Assembly (NCBI GenBank): GCA_013306675.1
Contig: JABLUY010000168.1
Coordinates: 63,155 to 85,997, forward strand
Direction: 5' to 3'
Source of the DNA: Thraustochytrium sp. TN22
Lineage: Eukaryota > Sar > Bigyra > Thraustochytrida > Thraustochytriidae
Length of the DNA: 22,843 nucleotides
Numbering within the stretch: the first letter of the stretch is position 1; the number at the start of each line of letters is the position of its first letter. This document shows, in pieces, positions 1 through 8,553 of the stretch. Made by a program: the position numbers and the translations under genes. The notes beneath the pieces were generated by a model that was not told the origin of the DNA, searched no databases, and saw only the letters and a list, made by a program, of their open reading frames with translations.

Positions 1-80
1 GCGCGTGCGAGCACGGAGACCTTTGCGGTCATGCGCGTGCATAGTGTGAGCGAGCAGGCGTCCCCGCTGCATCACGCGCA

Positions 81-690
81 TTATGTTGCCCTGGAGAGAG
101 AATGGATCCAGTTTTCGGGTCGACCCTGTGATTGGCATGCGCTTTTCGTGTCAGTTTTTGCTGCTGGCGCTGACTTGAGGTCAGGAGGCCAGGATCGAGA
201 GGCGAAATAGCAGTTGCCGATCGGGCTGGGCGCGGTCACGTGCAAGCCGAGGGATCGGAGCTTGTTTCGCAGGAGGCACAGCCGGTCGATCGTCTTGACG
301 ATCGCGTTCAACTCCGCGTGGATGGTGGACTTGACGACCAGCTTCTGCATTTCGGCTGGTGTAGCCGATGCTGTTGCCGCCCCGTTGGCCTCGGTCGTCT
401 CTGGCACGAGCGATGTAAGCTTGCGTGTGTCAAAGAGATCCAATAGATCGATCGTCGGGGTTGTCGGTGGGTCCTCCGTCTCAGAGTCCTGGTTCGCCGC
501 GGCGGTCTTCTTCTTCCGCAGCTTCTTCTCCTTCTCCTTCTCAGTCGGCGCCTCCGCCAGCGGCGGCGCTTCCGACTGAGTCGGAGTCCGGGATCGCCGT
601 AGGCACGGCCTTCTTCTCCTTCTTCTCGGTCGCCGGCTGCTGCTCCTCGTCGGAGAGCTGGTGCGCCGCGGCGGCCTTCTTCTTGCCCAT
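81..690 (-). CDS. Small Lys/Ala-rich unknown protein, reading frame interrupted
   Basis: I do not recognise this gene. The best start is the ATG at 690-688, which opens with M-G-K-K-K-A-A-A-A and runs 49 codons to a TGA at 543-541. A second frame is open through the same area and continues to a TAA at 83-81. It first reads charged Lys/Glu sequence, then a Pro/Thr-rich stretch, then an amphipathic helix-like segment (about 35 residues around 245-345) with regularly spaced Leu/Ile/Val. The two frames share style: both contain a K-K-K-x-A-A-A-x-Q pattern followed by acidic residues. The simplest reading is one gene whose frames are joined by a very short intron or broken by an indel near 545-600. 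No catalytic motif, signal peptide or membrane segment is visible. The downstream frame has good codon character; the join is inferred. Confidence 0.45.
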
Positions 691-1140
691 GATGCCGGCC
701 GGCGCTCTCTGAGCGCCGCCCCGGTTGCGCTGCGCGCGCGCGCGCGGCGCCGGTGCTCCTCCCTTGCGTGCGCGCGGCGCGCTCGCGCGCTCGCGCGCTA
801 GCGGTTCGGATTGGGCGGGCGGCGGGCGATGAAGAAGATGATGAATGAAGCTGCGCGCGGCTCACGCTCGGCGCGCGCGCGGCGGCGGTCCTGGCGAGCT
901 TGCGGCTCGCGTGGTATGGGGCTCAGAACATGTTAGACTGGATGCTCGGCGGGCTCGGGCTCGCCCACGGCGGCCCTACCCCGCTCTGCTCGGCAAGTAC
1001 TAGCACGAGAGAGAAGAAGATGGTTGAGCTAATCTTGGTCTGCCAGCTGGCCTAGCCTGCGGCGCTGGTCAAGGAGTCGGACTCGGCAGCCAGTGACAAC
1101 GTCGCCTGCCCGGCCGTGGTCGGCCAGATGTACCCCGCGG
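691..1140. other. Intergenic GC-rich stretch, no gene supported
   Basis: About 450 bp upstream of the 81-690 gene. From 730 to 800 it is almost pure alternating CG and GCGC blocks, which inflate spurious open frames on both strands. The rest (800-1140) has mixed composition. It is probably the promoter/5' leader of the gene on the left. I see no TATA box, RNA gene or clear repeat family. Confidence 0.5.
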
Positions 1141-1282
1141 TTATAGGGCCGGTCCCGTCTGTCCCTTGCCCTGCGGCCTCGGCCAGGTCACGGTGCTGCA
1201 GTAGCTGGTGAGCACCTCGCCGGTCATGTCGTGCACGTTGCCGTCCTTGCCGCCGTACTTGACCTTGAGTGCCGGGACTTGC
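1141..1282 (-). pseudogene. Exon-like coding fragment, unknown
   Basis: On the minus strand one frame reads about 45 codons with strong G/C-ending codon use, from V-P-A-L-K-V-K-Y-G-G through M-T-G-E-V-L-T-S-Y-C to a TAA at 1143-1141. It has no suitable ATG upstream; the frame is closed by a TGA near 1333. An AG lies just upstream (around 1287), so it could be a terminal exon or the remnant of one. It lies downstream of the SET gene on the same strand, but I see no convincing splice that would attach it. I do not recognise the family. Confidence 0.25.
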
Positions 1283-1434
1283 TGGCTGACAGTAGCAGCA
1301 CGTGTCGAAGGACGCCAAGGCGAGCAGAGTGCTCAAGACGCTCACATCAAGACGTGCTGCCGCGTCATGGCAGACAGCCTACCTAACTTAAGCTTGAGAG
1401 AGGAAACGGGGCTTACGTTCAATGGCGGGTTCGA

Positions 1435-4400
1435 TCAGTAGTGGAGGGTCGCGCCAGTGGAGTTCTGCATGGCGCTGAGGGTGGCGGCGGCGTCGTCGTT
1501 GGCGGCCATGGGCGGCGGCGGGCTGCCGTGGCGCATGTGATACTCCATCTCGTGAATGACGTGGTCGGTGTGCTGGAGGTTTGGCTCGATGACGTCGTCG
1601 AGCCAAGGCGAGCCGTAGAGCTTGCGCTTGTTTTTGAAGGACCAGTGCGAGCCAGTGGGCCACATGGCTTCGGGCTGCTTGGAGACGCGGTCAATGATGG
1701 CCTGGCGATCCTTGTACGAGGTGGCGCTGAAGCAGCTCTGCATGTCGGGCAGGGAGAGCGTGCCGCGGCGCTCGGCCGAGAGACTGGCGTCCGGGGACGC
1801 GACCGTCTGCTTGAACCAGCCAGACATCTGACCCCAGACGTAACCAGACTGGTACTTCTTCTCCTCCTGGAAGACGACGCCAAGCGGGTCGATGGCGCGC
1901 GGGATGGCCGAGGCGGTGCGGGCGCGGGCGTCATTGTGGAAGGTCTCGCCAGGCTGGAGGAAGCGCATGCGATTGCAAAAGGTGGCCTCGGAGAAGCTAA
2001 AGAGCTCAATCAGGCGGCCGTCCTGGTCAAGCGCAACGAGCGGGTCGAGGCCCGGGAGGGGCACATCGAAGACGTACATGAGCCCGACGTTCTCCCAGGC
2101 GACACCGTCCACAGGTGTAGGCCGCGCGGGCGCGTCAGCGACGAGGCGCGTGGAGACCGGGAGCGGAGAGGCGAGCTCATTGAGGGGCTCGTTGTCGGCT
2201 CGCATCGGCCGGTAAATGTAGACCGGCACGCAGCCCGGCATGGCGGTGGTGAGCGCAAAGAAACGCTGCGGGTTCTGCGAACCGGCCGCAGTCTCAGATG
2301 CCAGCGTGAGCGCGCGCAGATGGGGCACGTTGGGCTGCATGTCGAAGGAGACCAGCGTGAAGTCCTGCTGGCTCACGGCGGACAGAACAACGCTCCCCGC
2401 GTCGTCCATACCGTACCAGTAGGGCAGCAGAAGCGGCCCGCGCTCGCGCTGCGAGGGCTCGTAGCCTGGCGCCGCTGAAAAGCTCGGCGCGGCGGGCGGC
2501 GGGGTCTGGGACTGCTGAGCCATGGTCTCCAGCTTGGGCCCGGGCGCCGCGGCGCCGGCCTCGAGACCGGGTCCGCCCCAGCCCTGCTGCGCACCTGCGG
2601 CCGCTTGCGCCTCGGCCTCCGCCTCCGCCTCGGCCTCCGCCTCCGCGGCGCTCGCCTCGTCGCCGCCGTTCCCGGCCTCGGTCTTGAGGCGCTTGCGGCG
2701 GGCCTGTGAGGCGCGAGCGCCGCGGGCAGCAGCGGCCGCGGGCTTGGCCTTTGCCTTGGTGCGGCCCTTGGCAGCAGCCGCAGCAGCAGCAGAGGCCTTG
2801 GCTTTTTTGGCCTTGCCCTTGGGCTCGGCGTCCGAGGCGGCGGCGCTGGAGGCGGCCGGGGAGGCGTTGGCATTGGCGGCGGGCGACTTGGGACCCTTGG
2901 CGTCGGGGCGCGTGGACGCGACGACGCTGCCGTCGCGGCCAATGTCGACATTGCGAACCACAATGGCCGCCGAACGCATGCCCGGGTATGTGATGGCTGT
3001 GAAGAAGTGCTTTGTGTTGAGGATCCAGGTGAGCAGGTCCGCAGCCGCTGTACACTGGCAGACTGGGACGGTCCAGAGCACATTGCGCATGTGCAAGAGG
3101 CACTCGCGCACCTGCGGGTACGTGGTGACGAGGTTGGCCTTCATGCGCCTCTGCATCTCTAAAATCTGCGCGGTCTGCGCAGCGTAGGCCTGGTCGCGCG
3201 CGATCGGCAGGCGCAGGTAGCCGCTAATGACCACCTGCGCGTGCGAGTCCTCCCAAGTCCAGAGCATGTCCACGAGCTCGGCGGTCGTGGCCGGGCGGAC
3301 CGGGGACGGAATCTGGGAAAGCGGTTTGGCGCCGCCGACCCCGAGGCTCTCGCGAGAGGCCGAGGTGGAGGAGCGCGAGGCGAGAAAGAAGTGGCGCAGC
3401 TTGTTGAGCGTGATGACGACATTCTGCACGCGGTTTTCCAGCACGCCAGCAGCCTGCAGGCGGGCCTGCGCCTCGGTGTACGAGAGGCGGCCACGGAAGC
3501 TGGTGAGGCAGAGCCGGTGCGCGAGCTCGTCGCGCTCATGCTCGGCGTAGGCCAGAACGAGCGCGGTCCACTTGACGAGCCACGGAGGGCTGTCGCGCAG
3601 GGCCGCGTGCTTGATGCCGGCGCGCGTCAGGCGCGCGAGGTCCACGTCGGACAGACTGGTGTCTGCGCAAGCTAGGTAGACGAGCGAATTGCGATGCAAG
3701 AAGGTGTGCTCGTCCGCCAGGACCTGCGCAAAGGCGCCGACGCCGGCATAATAGAGGAAGGAGCCGCGACAGGCGAGGGAGCCGCAAAGACAGGTGGCCG
3801 CCTTGAACTCGCTCTCGTCCTCGGTCACGGACGAGTAGTCGAAGGTGAGCTCCTCACCGTAGCCGATGTCGCGCAGCGTGTACACGGTCACCACGTAGCG
3901 GCCGTCGACGACCATGACGACGGTGGCGCAGTTTGGCTCGCAACTGTGGCTGAGGCGCGATGCGAAGTTGCCGCGCACGATGGGGTCGATGTAGGCGACG
4001 TCGTAGCCCTCTTCGTCGTCCTCGTGGCGCTCCATCATGATGTTGTAGAAGTCAGGCAGCACGGGCTTGAAGCGGCACTTTTTCTGCGCGTTCTTGATGG
4101 CGTCCTGCTTCTCAAACCAGCGCCAGGGCGAGAAGAGCTCGCCAAGGTACTCGGTGACAAAGGTGCCCGAGCGCAAACCGCCCTCCGCGACGCATTGTAC
4201 GCCAACGCCCTTGGGGTGCACGCGGAAGGCGTTGAGGCCCCAGTTGCGCACGGCGAAGAGGAGACAGTGCGCGCCGCTCCGCACGTGGCTCTTGGTCAGT
4301 TCCGGGACAGCGGCCAGCGCCTTGTTGACGACTTGAGCGACCTGCGCAGCGACCTCGGGCAGGTCATCCGGCGCGTAGTCGTTGGCGAAGGTGGGAATGT

Positions 4401-6531
4401 CCTCCAGCGGCACAGGCGGGCGCGGGCCCTGGGCCTCGATGGCCGCGGCGGCGGAGGCGGCGGCAGCATCGGTGGCCTCCGCCTTGCCGACGGCGCCCAA
4501 TATGGAGCGCATCGAGTAGACGAGACTGTGCGCGCGGTGCGCCGGCTGTGCGTCGATCACGGGCATGAGCACGCGCTGCACAAAGGCGCGCTGCAGCTGC
4601 TCGGTGCCGAGGCCGGCCGCCATGCGAAGCACCGACTGCACGTTGCGGCGCGTGTAGCAATCGAGGCCCCACATGTCGGAAATGCGCACCTCGTTGTCGA
4701 TGCGCAGCGGCCTGCGCTGGCCCACGGCGGTGCGGCGGCAGCCGACGCGGCGCGACTTGCAGCGCGCCGGCGTCTCGAAGCGGTTTTGCGCGAGGTTGAA
4801 GGGCACGACCTGGGCGCAAACGTCGGACTCGTCGCACTCGGGCCGCTTGGTCGTCTGCAAAATGTCGAGCACCTCCTGCTGCTCAACCTCACTCAACCCG
4901 GGCGTGGGCGCGTACTCGGTGATGGCCTCGTACGGCCGCCGCGGGTACGGTGCCTTGTTCCATTTGCCATTCAGGTAGGGCTCAACGGTGGCGTTATGCT
5001 CGAGCTCGCGCCCAATGCGATGAAAGACGCTGTACGCCGCCTGGTTCGTCATACGCACCTCGTGTCCCTCTAGCTTAAAGAGGCTCATGTCATCTTCGTC
5101 CTTGGGGCCGGCCGCCGCACCGTCCGAGGCGCCATTCTCCGCGGTCGCGGCGGCCGCGGCGGCCGCGGCGGCCGCGGCCTTGGTGCCCGCGCTGCGGCGC
5201 TTCTTGGCCGCCGATCCGCCGCGGCGCGGCGCGGGCGAGGCGCCGGCGCCGGCAGCGTCGTCCAGGAGAGCGTCGGCGCCGCCGCTCGCGAGGGCCGCGG
5301 CGACGCGCTCGGCCACGCCGACGTGGAAGACGCGGCTGAGGTTGATCTCTTCGATCTGGCGCGCTGCCGTGCGCACCATGAGCTGCACGGTGAGGCGTTC
5401 GAGGTCGGGCGCGATGACAAAGATAAGGTTGGCCTCGTCCGCAAAGCGGCTGACGTCAAAGAAGAGCTGCGGCGAGTCGCGAAAGCCCGGGAAGCGCGCG
5501 CGCTGGCGGCGCGAGGGACCGGGCGGAACGGAGAAGCTGGTCGACACGCTCAAGGAGGTGGCCTCGACCAGGAGCAGGCTCTCCTCCTCCTCGGTGACCA
5601 TCTGGCGCAGAACCTTGATGACGGCGGCTGGCGGCTGACCTGTGCGCGAGAGGCGCAAGACCTCAGCGAGGAGCGCGATCTTGTCGGAACGCGTACGCTG
5701 GCCCGGCACCTGCAGCAGCTCGCGCAGCACAGGCACCAGATTCTTGTCGCTGGCGCGGTCGATCTCCCGCATGCGCACGAGCGCAGCCACAAAGGGCGAT
5801 CGGTCGCACTTGCCCTCTTGGATGACCGCAATCAGGGCGTCCTTGTCGAGCGGCGAGAGCACGTCGAGCCCGCGGAGGGCCGCCAAGAACGGCTCGCGGT
5901 GCGCGAGCACGGCGGCCGCTTGCGCGCAGGCCGGGCAGCGGTCCGCCGTGTAGCCCCGCTTGGCGCCCTGCACGAGCGCGCAGGTGACGTGGAAGGCTGA
6001 AGTTCCACAGCAGCCGCGGCACGGCAGGCAGCCCGGCGAGCCCTCGCGGCCGCAGAGCTCGCACACCAGCGCGGCACGGTCCGACGGGAGGCCGGTCAGG
6101 TCGACCCTGCGCGTCTGCACGTCCAGCGCCACGGAGTCGTTGGCCTGCGCGCAGCTCGCGTGCACCCAGACGTCCTCTGCCGCGGCCAGGAAACCGCCCT
6201 GCAGCCCGTTCACGCAGAGCGGGCAGTCGCGCTGCAGCTTGGCCTTGGCCAGCCTCCGCGGCTTCTCGCCGCCGCCCGTGAGCTCCGTGCACGAGTCGCA
6301 GCAGAACGGCAGCGCCGTGTCCTCCGGCAGCGCCACGCACCTCGCGTGCGTCCCGTGCCCGCACGACACGCAGACCAGCACGCGCTCGCGCGCCTCGGCG
6401 CGCGCCGCCGCGCCGCCATGCCCCGCCGCCAGGCACGCCACGCAGAACGCCGCGCCCGGCGCCAGGACGTCGTCCAGGCTCGCCTCGCCGTCGCCCGGCG
6501 GCGTCGCCGCCTGCCGCCCCCCGCGCGCCAT
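1435..6531 (-). CDS. PHD-ePHD-SET histone lysine methyltransferase, ATXR3/SDG2-like
   Basis: Predicted nuclear histone-lysine methyltransferase of 1698 aa, intronless. The first in-frame ATG is at 6531; the frame is open upstream only to non-ATG codons. Domains: a PHD finger (C30-x2-C33, C54-x2-C57, H62-x2-C65, Cys77/78 and C81); an extended PHD (C103-x2-C106, W122-x-H124-x2-C127, C157-x2-C160, C168-x2-C171, H181-x2-C184, C199-x2-C202); a helical middle region; an Ala-14 run near residue 455; a SET domain at about 765-900 with G-V-G near 775, S-H-S-C-E-P-N-C at 861-868 and F-D-Y at 897-899; post-SET C-L-C-G-S-x2-C-R-G at 914-923. The SET segment (Y-L-G-E-L-F, W-F-E-K-Q-D, F-Y-N-I) and a C-terminal block (W-G-Q-M-S-G-W-F near 1540, W-S-F-K-N-K and Y-G-S-P-W-L-D near 1640) match ATXR3/SDG2, an H3K4 methyltransferase in plants. 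A Lys/Ala/Glu-rich linker at about 1210-1310 holds R-R-K-R-L-K, a likely nuclear signal. Substrate is inferred from family. Confidence 0.9.
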   Translation of the reverse strand: MARGGRQAATPPGDGEASLDDVLAPGAAFCVACLAAGHGGAAARAEARERVLVCVSCGHGTHARCVALPEDTALPFCCDSCTELTGGGEKPRRLAKAKLQRDCPLCVNGLQGGFLAAAEDVWVHASCAQANDSVALDVQTRRVDLTGLPSDRAALVCELCGREGSPGCLPCRGCCGTSAFHVTCALVQGAKRGYTADRCPACAQAAAVLAHREPFLAALRGLDVLSPLDKDALIAVIQEGKCDRSPFVAALVRMREIDRASDKNLVPVLRELLQVPGQRTRSDKIALLAEVLRLSRTGQPPAAVIKVLRQMVTEEEESLLLVEATSLSVSTSFSVPPGPSRRQRARFPGFRDSPQLFFDVSRFADEANLIFVIAPDLERLTVQLMVRTAARQIEEINLSRVFHVGVAERVAAALASGGADALLDDAAGAGASPAPRRGGSAAKKRRSAGTKAAAAAAAAAAATAENGASDGAAAGPKDEDDMSLFKLEGHEVRMTNQAAYSVFHRIGRELEHNATVEPYLNGKWNKAPYPRRPYEAITEYAPTPGLSEVEQQEVLDILQTTKRPECDESDVCAQVVPFNLAQNRFETPARCKSRRVGCRRTAVGQRRPLRIDNEVRISDMWGLDCYTRRNVQSVLRMAAGLGTEQLQRAFVQRVLMPVIDAQPAHRAHSLVYSMRSILGAVGKAEATDAAAASAAAAIEAQGPRPPVPLEDIPTFANDYAPDDLPEVAAQVAQVVNKALAAVPELTKSHVRSGAHCLLFAVRNWGLNAFRVHPKGVGVQCVAEGGLRSGTFVTEYLGELFSPWRWFEKQDAIKNAQKKCRFKPVLPDFYNIMMERHEDDEEGYDVAYIDPIVRGNFASRLSHSCEPNCATVVMVVDGRYVVTVYTLRDIGYGEELTFDYSSVTEDESEFKAATCLCGSLACRGSFLYYAGVGAFAQVLADEHTFLHRNSLVYLACADTSLSDVDLARLTRAGIKHAALRDSPPWLVKWTALVLAYAEHERDELAHRLCLTSFRGRLSYTEAQARLQAAGVLENRVQNVVITLNKLRHFFLASRSSTSASRESLGVGGAKPLSQIPSPVRPATTAELVDMLWTWEDSHAQVVISGYLRLPIARDQAYAAQTAQILEMQRRMKANLVTTYPQVRECLLHMRNVLWTVPVCQCTAAADLLTWILNTKHFFTAITYPGMRSAAIVVRNVDIGRDGSVVASTRPDAKGPKSPAANANASPAASSAAASDAEPKGKAKKAKASAAAAAAAKGRTKAKAKPAAAAARGARASQARRKRLKTEAGNGGDEASAAEAEAEAEAEAEAQAAAGAQQGWGGPGLEAGAAAPGPKLETMAQQSQTPPPAAPSFSAAPGYEPSQRERGPLLLPYWYGMDDAGSVVLSAVSQQDFTLVSFDMQPNVPHLRALTLASETAAGSQNPQRFFALTTAMPGCVPVYIYRPMRADNEPLNELASPLPVSTRLVADAPARPTPVDGVAWENVGLMYVFDVPLPGLDPLVALDQDGRLIELFSFSEATFCNRMRFLQPGETFHNDARARTASAIPRAIDPLGVVFQEEKKYQSGYVWGQMSGWFKQTVASPDASLSAERRGTLSLPDMQSCFSATSYKDRQAIIDRVSKQPEAMWPTGSHWSFKNKRKLYGSPWLDDVIEPNLQHTDHVIHEMEYHMRHGSPPPPMAANDDAAATLSAMQNSTGATLHY
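2600..2652 (-). repeat. Hexamer repeat encoding an Ala-Glu run in the SET gene
   Basis: Imperfect GCCTCC/GCCTCG units on the plus strand; read on the minus strand they give alternating Glu-Ala. They sit in the low-complexity linker between the SET domain and the conserved C-terminal block, so length variation should be tolerated. Confidence 0.75.
5138..5182 (-). repeat. Poly-alanine codon repeat in the SET gene
   Basis: Repeated GCGGCC units encode about 14 alanines, between the helical region after the extended PHD and the pre-SET block. It is a typical GC-rich codon repeat and marks an interdomain linker. Confidence 0.75.
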
Positions 6532-7031
6532 CCCGCGCGCGCGCCGCGCGCGATTCTCTCGCGGCCTTGGTTGCTTCGTTGGTCGCCGATCGACTCGGCT
6601 CGGACGGAGCGATCGATCATCCACCTAACTAACTTACTAACGACGACGCCGCCGCGGCCCACCGAGCGCTCAAGGCTCGCTCGCCGGCCGCTCGCGCATC
6701 GGGTGCTGATACCTGGTACCTCGGCCGCGCGCAGTCCGGGCACGGGCGCAGATCCTGGCCGGTCGATCGATCGAGGCTGAGATAGACTCGATCGGATCGA
6801 ACAGGACAGACAACGCCAGACATCGTGAAGATCGGCGGAGGCGCCGCAGAACTCGAACGCTCAGTCTGCACAGGGCTCGCGGCGCGGGCACTGCACTCCT
6901 CGCAGCAGCTCGCCTTGACTAGGTCGACCTGCCGGGCAAGACTCGGCGAAGGAAGGGAAGCCTGTGCGCGCTCGCAGCCGTCACCGCGCGCAGCAGGTCT
7001 CTCTCTGCTCGCCGCAGCGCACGCCGACAGC
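6532..7031. promoter_or_regulatory. Divergent promoter region between SET gene and first SDR
   Basis: A spacer of about 500 bp with start codons pointing outward on both sides, so it must hold both promoters and 5' leaders. GATCGATC-type palindromes recur (6611-6618, 6763-6772, and GATCGGATCGA near 6791-6801). No TATA box is evident. Open frames reach in from both genes but lack an in-frame ATG, which is why the starts at 6531 and 7032 were chosen. The regulatory role is inferred from position. Confidence 0.45.
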
Positions 7032-8069
7032 ATGGGCGGTATCTTCAGCTCAAGCTACGAGGTGCCTGAGCGCGAGTCCAAGGCGTACCCGCGGCTGCTG
7101 GAAAGCCTGCCCCGGCAAGAGGGCAAGACGCACGTCATTACCGGGACGACGAGCGGGACGGGCCTGGTCTTCGCAAAGACCGTCGTGCGCCTGGGAGGGC
7201 GCGTACTCGTGCTCAACAGGCCAAGCGAGCGCGCTACGCGTGCCGAGGAGGAGATTCGTGCCGCTGGCGATGGCGAAGTGGTGGCCGTGGACTGTGACCT
7301 CAAGAGCTTCGACAGCGTGCGTCGGGCCGCATCCAAGGTGCGCGAGCTGGCGCCGGGCGGCATCTACTCGCTGGTCAACAACGCCGGCGTCATGGGCTTG
7401 CCGGTGGAGCGCTGCCCCGAGGCCGAGGGCATGGACGTGCAGATCGCGGTGAACTGCCTGTCGCCGTTCTTGCTGACCAAGGAGCTCTTCCCGCTGCTGG
7501 AGAAGGGCGCTGAAAAGCACGGCGACGCGCGAATTGTGCAGCACTCGTCCGGCGCACGCAATCTGCCGCCAGGCGACCTGGAGGCCCGGTACTGGACCAA
7601 GGGAAGCGACGACCTGGGCGACGACTCGAACGGTATGATGCTCAACGGCGACCGATGGAAGCGCTACCACCAGAGCAAGCTGGCGAACGGCAGCTTCGCG
7701 TACCGCCTCGCTGAGAAGCTCGAGGCCGCCGGCTCCAAGGTCAAGTCCACCTTCGCGCACCCGGGGCTGGCCGCCACGGACCTGCAAAAGACCACGCACA
7801 GCACCGGCGGCATGTGGCAGAACCCGGTCACGAGCCTCTTCATGTACTTTGCGCGCTCCGCCGAGGATGGCGCCTGCGGTATCATCCGCTGCGCCATGGA
7901 CAAGCCGGACCTCATCCACAACGGGGCATTCTTTGGCCCAGCGGGCCGCACCGGCGATGGCGATGCTGTCGAGCTGCCCCGCGACAAGGAGACCCTCACG
8001 GATAAGCCCGCCAACAAGGACCTCTTTTGGAGTAGCGCCGAGGCCATTCTCGGGCCCTTTGAGATCTGA
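7032..8069 (+). CDS. Short-chain dehydrogenase/reductase, copy 1 of tandem pair
   Basis: A 345-aa classical-type SDR, an NAD(P)-dependent oxidoreductase; the substrate cannot be told from sequence. Visible motifs: cofactor loop T-G-T-T-S-G-T-G at 37-44, N-N-A-G at 116-119, active-site Asn141, Ser172/173 in H-S-S-G-A-R, and catalytic Y212-x3-K216. The layout resembles retinol dehydrogenase/WWOX-like SDRs. The first in-frame ATG is at 7032. The N-terminus M-G-G-I-F-S-S-S fits the N-myristoylation pattern (Gly2, Ser6) and there is no signal peptide or presequence, so attachment to the cytosolic face of a membrane is plausible. The next gene encodes a close paralogue with the same motif positions, and a decayed third copy lies near 11.0-11.2 kb. 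Intronless; the SET gene is divergent upstream. Confidence 0.9.
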   Translation: MGGIFSSSYEVPERESKAYPRLLESLPRQEGKTHVITGTTSGTGLVFAKTVVRLGGRVLVLNRPSERATRAEEEIRAAGDGEVVAVDCDLKSFDSVRRAASKVRELAPGGIYSLVNNAGVMGLPVERCPEAEGMDVQIAVNCLSPFLLTKELFPLLEKGAEKHGDARIVQHSSGARNLPPGDLEARYWTKGSDDLGDDSNGMMLNGDRWKRYHQSKLANGSFAYRLAEKLEAAGSKVKSTFAHPGLAATDLQKTTHSTGGMWQNPVTSLFMYFARSAEDGACGIIRCAMDKPDLIHNGAFFGPAGRTGDGDAVELPRDKETLTDKPANKDLFWSSAEAILGPFEI

Positions 8070-8553
8070 CAGAGTCATTCATGTTTGTAAAAGACAATCT
8101 TCAAGACCGCTGCCCGCCCTGCCGCCTCGCGGCGCTGTGCTGCAGCGGACCTGCAGCGTGCCGCTGGCAAGTGGCGGCCGGCCTGAGTCGCCCGACAGAT
8201 CACTGTCGTCATGAAGGGTGAAGGGTTCTGGCTACGGTGCAGAACCTGCCCAAAGCGCGTCAAGCACTCACGTCAAGCCAAGCAGCCAGCCAGTACTTCC
8301 CGCGACTAGGCGAGTCTATGCCTGGCTGATTGGACACGCTTGGACACTAAGACACTTGCAAGCGAGAGCCCTACTTGCAACTTGTTCGGCCGACTATGGG
8401 AAGTTCTGCGGGAAGTTAAAAGTCTGCGCTTCGTCGCGTTCGTGTCCTGTAGCGCAGCGCGACCGCCGCCGCTGCAGGACACGATCGCCGGCTCGGACGC
8501 AAGCAAACAAGCAACAGAGCGCGAGCTTGGGGCCAGGCACCGCGCGCAACAGG
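8070..8553 (+). promoter_or_regulatory. Spacer between the two SDR genes
   Basis: A 484-bp spacer holding the 3' end of copy 1 and the promoter/leader of copy 2. It is less GC-rich than the genes, with A-rich patches such as TTTGTAAAAGAC near 8084 and CAAGCAAACAAGCAACAG near 8501. The copy 2 frame is open back to 8218 but contains no ATG before 8554. No internal gene is supported. Confidence 0.4.

Noticed and set aside
3694-5073. Long plus-strand frame of 459 codons opposite the SET gene
   Set aside because: It is the antisense of a conserved methyltransferase region, is His/Gly/Arg-rich without motifs, and is open because of high GC.
8075-8095. TGTAA-type polyadenylation signal after the first SDR, suggesting a green alga
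   Set aside because: Not seen after the other genes, so one occurrence is not evidence for a lineage.
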